Shown: positions 50,660 to 53,203 of the stretch, in pieces | Layout: every line of letters begins with the position of its first letter | Position numbering within the stretch: the stretch's first letter is position 1 | IMG/VR virus record: IMGVR_UViG_3300020469_000062 | Coordinates: 1-53,203 of that record | DNA from: a virus | DNA length: 53,203 nucleotides | Reading direction: 5' to 3' (one strand) | The notes under the pieces: model-generated | Databases searched by the model: none | What the model saw: only the letters and a program-made list of their open reading frames with translations | Told to the model about the DNA's origin: nothing | Translations under genes and position numbers: made by a program

Positions 50660-50869
50660 TTAAACTCCTTTTACGTCATTAGTTAAATAAGTTTGCTTTG
50701 CGTTGCAAACATTATCAACTAGATTATCAAAGGTTTGAGTATCCCAACCTTTTTGATCTGGAATATCCAAATCGTATGCTGACATAACTAGGTCATAAAG
50801 AAAATCGTACTGAGAATCAGTTACTTGAATGTTTAGACCTTTTTTGTTGCTTCCGTAAATACCTGACAT
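50660..50869 (-). CDS. Hypothetical protein (69 aa), first gene of module B operon
   Basis: MSGIYGSNKKGLNIQVTDSQ, then YDFLYDLVMSAYDLDIPDQK. A helical acidic protein of unknown family. It is the first gene after promoter module B, 36 nt from its -10 box, and is followed after 4 nt by the 111-aa gene. The longer leader lacks an SD, as do the other module leaders. Confidence 0.62.
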   Translation of the reverse strand: MSGIYGSNKKGLNIQVTDSQYDFLYDLVMSAYDLDIPDQKGWDTQTFDNLVDNVCNAKQTYLTNDVKGV

Positions 50870-50905
50870 AATGAATAAAAGTTGTTGAATGTTTGTTATA
50901 CTATT

Positions 50906-50964
50906 ATTATAGTGGATTGTATCCCCAGATGGGGATACTGTGTGCCAGTTTGTTTATTGGCACA
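50906..50964 (-). promoter_or_regulatory. Promoter/operator module B
   Basis: Minus strand: TGTGCCA-N10-TGGCACA dyad (50964-50941), a perfect GTATCCCCA-TC-TGGGGATAC dyad whose core is 50934-50923, an 11-nt spacer, then TATAAT (50911-50906). The upstream 54-aa gene ends inside the first dyad (codons TGC CAA TAA). Confidence 0.8.
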
Positions 50965-51118
50965 TCATCTCAAATTTTTGGTTAGCATGCTTTGATGCTA
51001 TTGCTTCGAGGTGTTCCATAGGTAACATAATACCTAGTTGGATGTTTTTTGCTGTAAGATCGTCTAGAATCTCCTCGTATAAGTTTTCTAGGATTTCTGT
51101 GTTTGCTGAATGACTCAT
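50954..51118 (-). CDS. Hypothetical protein (54 aa) ending in an operator
   Basis: MSHSANTEILENLYEEILDD, then LTAKNIQLGIMLPMEHLEAI. A small helical acidic protein, no family recognised. It is the only gene between modules C and B, so each module serves as few as one gene. Its last codons and TAA stop are part of the TGTGCCA dyad of module B. The ATG is 32 nt from the -10 box of module C. Confidence 0.6.
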   Translation of the reverse strand: MSHSANTEILENLYEEILDDLTAKNIQLGIMLPMEHLEAIASKHANQKFEMMCQ

Positions 51119-51150
51119 AATAAAGTTGTTTGAACTGTGTTTATACTAAT

Positions 51151-51208
51151 ATTATAAAGGATTATGACCACAAGTGTGGCATAAGTGGACACTTTATAAA
51201 GTGGCACA
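51151..51208 (-). promoter_or_regulatory. Promoter/operator module C
   Basis: Minus strand: TGTGCCA-N10-TGTCCAC dyad (51208-51185; the right arm is degenerate but the centre CTTTATAAAG is symmetric), 28 nt including CCACACTTGTGG (51179-51168) flanked by TTATG and CATAA, then TATAAT (51156-51151), 32 nt before the ATG of the 54-aa gene. Confidence 0.72.
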
Positions 51209-51219
51209 TTTTTCATTGA

Positions 51220-51399
51220 CTAGTCCTCCCTCGGTAGTCCATACTCATTATAAATGAATGGAAATTTTTGTGCGATTGCTATATGTGCCTGATATATGTC
51301 AGTCGTAAATTTCTCTTCGTATTCCTCGTGATACTCTCGCCATTTTTGCTCTGTATCGTTAAATGATGGAATAGTCCAGTTAAATGGTTTAGTTGACAT
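51220..51399 (-). CDS. Hypothetical protein (59 aa)
   Basis: MSTKPFNWTIPSFNDTEQKW, then REYHEEYEEKFTTDIYQAHI. A strong SD (AGAGGAGG) lies upstream of the ATG, which is 3 nt after the preceding stop. An acidic, aromatic, probably helical protein; no family recognised. Its stop is 11 nt before the dyad of module C. A longer open frame in another register over the same bases is a shadow. Confidence 0.62.
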   Translation of the reverse strand: MSTKPFNWTIPSFNDTEQKWREYHEEYEEKFTTDIYQAHIAIAQKFPFIYNEYGLPRED

Positions 51400-51402
51400 T
51401 GC

Positions 51403-51645
51403 TTAAACCTCCTCTCTGATGTAACCGTTTTCTGACTTGATAAACTCATCAAGTTTAACAATATCGTCAGAAGTTAAATCATCAAAATCAACTCCGCCTA
51501 ACTTGTAGATTCCCCACTCTTCGATCTCGATAACATACTCTGCCCAGTCAGCACAACAACATGCCATATTCTGTAAGTTGTCATCAAATAGGATTCTCTG
51601 TTTGATTCTGTTTGTTGGTTCTGTGTAAGTTGCTGTTGAGTTCAT
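51403..51645 (-). CDS. Hypothetical protein (80 aa), Cys-Cys-Cys motif
   Basis: MNSTATYTEPTNRIKQRILF, then DDNLQNMACCCADWAEYVIE. Contains three consecutive cysteines (about residues 29-31) followed by an acidic C-terminal half (GGVDFDDLTSDDIVKLDEFI). No recognised family. First gene after promoter module A, 25 nt from the -10 box, with the conserved AACAAACATTATT leader. Cotranscribed with the 59-aa gene. Confidence 0.62.
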   Translation of the reverse strand: MNSTATYTEPTNRIKQRILFDDNLQNMACCCADWAEYVIEIEEWGIYKLGGVDFDDLTSDDIVKLDEFIKSENGYIREEV

Positions 51646-51670
51646 AATAATGTTTGTTGCTTATACTATT

Positions 51671-51729
51671 ATTATAGTGGGTTGTATCCCCAGATGGGGT
51701 AACTATGTGCCACTTTAATAACTGGCACA
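51671..51729 (-). promoter_or_regulatory. Promoter/operator module A
   Basis: Minus strand: TGTGCCA-N10-TGGCACA dyad (51729-51706), 6 nt, CCCCATCTGGGG (51699-51688), 11 nt, TATAAT (51676-51671), then the GTATAAGCAACAAACATTAT leader to the ATG at 51645. The dyad starts 4 nt after the stop of the 60-aa gene. Confidence 0.8.
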
Positions 51730-51733
51730 ATGC

Positions 51734-51916
51734 CTATTGATTTTCATATTCAAATGGTGTATAAGAATCTTTGAGTGCTTTTGAAACATTCGGTACTTTA
51801 AACGATACTTCCCACATTTTAGTTTTTGGGTTGTAGTCCATACCGCCAGTTGTATAATCCCCATAGGGGCAAGTGTTTAACCACTCATTGAATATTGTAA
51901 AAGTTGATCTTTTCAT
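51734..51916 (-). CDS. Hypothetical protein (60 aa)
   Basis: MKRSTFTIFNEWLNTCPYGD, then YTTGGMDYNPKTKMWEVSFK. A basic small protein with a probable beta-hairpin (TGGMDYNPKTKMWEVSFKVP). No family recognised. It is coupled by ATGA to the preceding gene and is the last gene of the module F operon; its TAG stop lies 4 nt before the dyad of module A. Confidence 0.6.
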   Translation of the reverse strand: MKRSTFTIFNEWLNTCPYGDYTTGGMDYNPKTKMWEVSFKVPNVSKALKDSYTPFEYENQ

Positions 51917-52116
51917 AGGAATGACGTTAGAGCGTGTGGTCTGTTTTTTTCATACTCTACATTTTTGAGAGTATAGGGTTGAATGTAGTTTTGTACATCA
52001 TCCCATAGTTCATGATCTTTTGATGTCCAACATCCGAGACCATTGTCTATCTTAAACTGGATATCGTCATCCAGTTTTTCATAAACGTCTATGTGAGTAA
52101 CTAATAGCATTACCAT
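51913..52116 (-). CDS. Hypothetical protein (65-67 aa)
   Basis: MVMLLVTHIDVYEKLDDDIQ, then FKIDNGLGCWTSKDHELWDD. Two starts are possible: 52116, or the second Met at 52110, which makes a TAATG overlap with the preceding stop and may be the true one (65 aa). No family recognised. Middle gene of the module F operon, ending in ATGA overlap with the 60-aa gene. Confidence 0.58.
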   Translation of the reverse strand: MVMLLVTHIDVYEKLDDDIQFKIDNGLGCWTSKDHELWDDVQNYIQPYTLKNVEYEKNRPHALTSFL

Positions 52117-52394
52117 GTACCGTCTTTGTGATCATAGTTTAGTTTGTCTAGTAGAATGTCTCTTACTCTCTCTCTGTCAAGTGAATCACCATCACCCCAT
52201 GTACAAAACTCGAAATCATCGTTGTTGCACTGGTCGAGGTAGATAACTGTTGCTGTTAGAATATCAGTCTTTGTTAATGGTTGACCTTGATAAACTAAAG
52301 GGTATAAAGGGTCATTCTGACCATAGAATGAATCAACATAATCAACGAAATCATCGATTTGTCTTTTTGCTGTTACTAGGTCTGTTGGTCTCAT
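52110..52394 (-). CDS. Hypothetical protein (94 aa), first gene of module F operon
   Basis: MRPTDLVTAKRQIDDFVDYV, then DSFYGQNDPLYPLVYQGQPL. A helical N-terminus, then LTKTDILTATVIYLDQCNND and an acidic GDGDSLDRERVRDILLDKL helix. I do not recognise a family. It lies 25 nt from the -10 box of module F with the AACAAACATTATT leader, and is followed by two overlapping small genes. Confidence 0.63.
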   Translation of the reverse strand: MRPTDLVTAKRQIDDFVDYVDSFYGQNDPLYPLVYQGQPLTKTDILTATVIYLDQCNNDDFEFCTWGDGDSLDRERVRDILLDKLNYDHKDGTW

Positions 52395-52419
52395 AATAAT
52401 GTTTGTTGTCGTTATCCTT

Positions 52420-52478
52420 ATTATAAGGGATTTTATACCCGATGCGTGGAAGTGTGTGACACATATTTAACTGTCACA
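52420..52478 (-). promoter_or_regulatory. Promoter/operator module F
   Basis: Minus strand: TGTGACA-N10-TGTCACA dyad (52478-52455), 29 nt with only a degenerate CCACGCATCGGG dyad, then TATAAT (52425-52420). The A-for-C change in the left arm is matched by a T-for-G change in the right arm, so symmetry is kept. The upstream 55-aa gene stops inside the dyad. Confidence 0.75.
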
Positions 52479-52634
52479 TATGCTATTGACTTCCACACCT
52501 CGATTGATTAAGATATCCTCTATCTTAAAAGATATTCTCATCAACTCTTCTTCAATATCGTCAGCAATATTTGGTTGCTCACAATATTTGTCTAGAGTGC
52601 GAACTATTGAGATAAGTTCATTATCAGTTAACAT
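52467..52634 (-). CDS. Hypothetical protein (55 aa) ending in an operator
   Basis: MLTDNELISIVRTLDKYCEQ, then PNIADDIEEELMRISFKIED. Acidic helical protein, no family recognised. The start overlaps the preceding stop by 7 nt. The last codons (TGT GAC AGT TAA) are part of the dyad of module F, the same arrangement as the 54-aa gene at module B. Confidence 0.6.
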   Translation of the reverse strand: MLTDNELISIVRTLDKYCEQPNIADDIEEELMRISFKIEDILINRGVEVNSICDS

Positions 52635-52819
52635 TGTATGTTCTCCTCTATAAATGCATCAAGTTCTTCAGCACAATGACCACACCGCCATCCCTCTACT
52701 TCGTCTCCATAATATGCATACCTATTCACAAATCGACCTGACCCGATACTACAGTTTTTACTACAGTCCACACAAGTTTCAAGTGAGAATAAGTTTTTTG
52801 GTGTAATAACTACTTGCAT
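52628..52819 (-). CDS. Zinc-ribbon-like protein (63 aa)
   Basis: CVDCSKNCSIGSGRFVNR near residues 17-34 and WRCGHC near 44-49 give two CxxC pairs about 25-30 residues apart, the layout of a small zinc ribbon. The SIGSGRFVNR segment is one I recall from small conserved cyanophage proteins. It may bind nucleic acid or protein. The start is 1 nt after the preceding stop, and the stop overlaps the next gene by 7 nt. Confidence 0.66.
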   Translation of the reverse strand: MQVVITPKNLFSLETCVDCSKNCSIGSGRFVNRYAYYGDEVEGWRCGHCAEELDAFIEENIQC

Positions 52820-52820
52820 T

Positions 52821-52997
52821 TTACGCTCCTTGATAATGTTGTGAACTAGGATGAGTTTTGACTAGGTAGTCTCCTGTTTGTATCTTTTCAAATACACTCA
52901 TTTGTTTTGGTGTTAAAGGCATATCCATATCCCTGAGTATGTCATACAGTTTAATAAACTGATATGCTTCATCGAATGTAATCTGTACATTTATCAT
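52821..52997 (-). CDS. Hypothetical protein (58 aa)
   Basis: MINVQITFDEAYQFIKLYDI, then LRDMDMPLTPKQMSVFEKIQ. The ATG is in TAATG overlap with the preceding gene, and the TAA stop is 1 nt before the zinc-ribbon-like gene. Mostly helical; the TPKQMSVFEKI segment resembles the end of a small helical domain. No family recognised. Confidence 0.6.
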   Translation of the reverse strand: MINVQITFDEAYQFIKLYDILRDMDMPLTPKQMSVFEKIQTGDYLVKTHPSSQHYQGA

Positions 52998-53203
52998 TAA
53001 TCTAACTCTCCATTGTAACGTAGTGCATCGTCACTAAATTCCATAAGTCTATCTAAAACTTCGCCCATAGAATAGTTACGATTGATGGCATCATCCCCGA
53101 AAGCGATTTCAAAAACCTCTTCAATAAACTGTTTAGGATTCTGGACGTAACCATAATCCCATGTCTCTCCCTCTGTTCCTACTTTCCATTGCTTAAGATC
53201 GTT
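52997..53203 (-). CDS. Hypothetical protein (3' part, truncated by window edge)
   Basis: The last 68 codons of a gene entering from the right edge: NDLKQWKVGTEGETWDYGYV, then QNPKQFIEEVFEIAFGDDAI and a C-terminal EVLDRLMEFSDDALRYNGEL segment. The start is outside the window. Acidic and probably helical. No family recognised. Coupled by TAATG to the next gene. Confidence 0.6.
   Translation of the reverse strand, partial: NDLKQWKVGTEGETWDYGYVQNPKQFIEEVFEIAFGDDAINRNYSMGEVLDRLMEFSDDALRYNGELD

Noticed and set aside
50941-50964. The TGTGCCA-N10-TGGCACA dyads as ordinary Rho-independent terminators
   Set aside because: There is no T-run after any of the six dyads and their spacing to TATAAT is nearly fixed, which fits operators better; a role as RNA 3' hairpins is kept open.
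51279-51461. Minus-strand 60-codon frame starting MLNLMSLSSQ
   Set aside because: It overlaps two better frames (51220-51399 with strong SD, and 51403-51645) and has shadow-like composition.
52455-52478. CRP-type site (TGTGA...TCACA) in module F
   Set aside because: The half-sites are separated by 14 bp instead of the 6 bp of CRP sites, and the other modules have TGTGCCA.
48059-52478. The regularly recurring dyads as a CRISPR array or iteron origin
   Set aside because: Copies are 0.25-1.7 kb apart, separated by genes, and always tied to a TATAAT and a gene start.

Overview
The window looks like a piece of a marine T4-like myovirus genome, most probably a cyanophage-type phage. The reasons are the A+T-rich sequence, recognisable T4-family baseplate and neck proteins (gp25, gp6, gp8, gp13) in T4 order, T4-like late promoter octamers (NATAAATA), and families that I associate with marine cyanophages and pelagiphages: a DUF4815-type protein, YHYH domains, an Mtd_N-type tail fibre and GSGY repeats. 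No photosynthesis or other host-derived metabolic gene is visible, so the host (Prochlorococcus, Synechococcus or SAR11-like) is undecided. Every gene I can support is on the minus strand, so transcription runs from high to low coordinates. The plus-strand open frames are shadows.

Right part (53203 to about 47790): 22 short, tightly packed genes, mostly of unknown function, in six transcription units. Each unit is preceded by the same promoter module. Read 5' to 3' on the minus strand, the module is a 24-nt dyad (TGTGCCA-N10-TGGCACA type), then a dyad of the CCCCATCTGGGG type over the -35 region, then TATAAT and a short leader. There is no recognisable -35 box. This resembles the layout of T4 middle promoters, where an activator box sits near -30, but the box is different. 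The modules sit at or inside the 3' ends of the preceding genes.

Boundary (47790 to 47580): a perfect consensus sigma70 promoter (TTGACA-17-TATAAT) overlaps an intrinsic terminator, and is followed by an islet of about 70 bp with roughly 69% G+C and a late-promoter-like CCTAAATA.

Left part (47580 to 1): the virion module. In order of transcription: three small genes (one AbrB-like), a cysteine-rich 832-aa protein, a PAAR-like spike tip, a 37-aa gene, gp25, gp6, a giant 6587-aa protein, a 414-aa fibre-like protein with a plastocyanin-like C-terminus, a 1394-aa YHYH/cupredoxin protein, gp8, a 2408-aa DUF4815-type protein, two small coiled-coil proteins, a terminator with a late promoter, a 2122-aa tail fibre with an Mtd_N-like head, and the start of the gp13 neck gene. 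Most junctions are ATGA or TAATG overlaps. The giant gene fills the position that gp7 has in T4 (between 6 and 8) and carries a mosaic of putative adhesion domains (YHYH, beta-propeller, two LamG-like domains, a jelly-roll-like binding module, and many beta and helical repeats). It is probably a baseplate-anchored fibre or adhesin.

No gene-free stretch exceeds 300 bp. The longest (47580-47790 and 48279-48447) hold the regulatory elements listed. I see no tRNA, CRISPR array, insertion sequence, integrase or attachment site. All family assignments come from reading motifs, not from searches.
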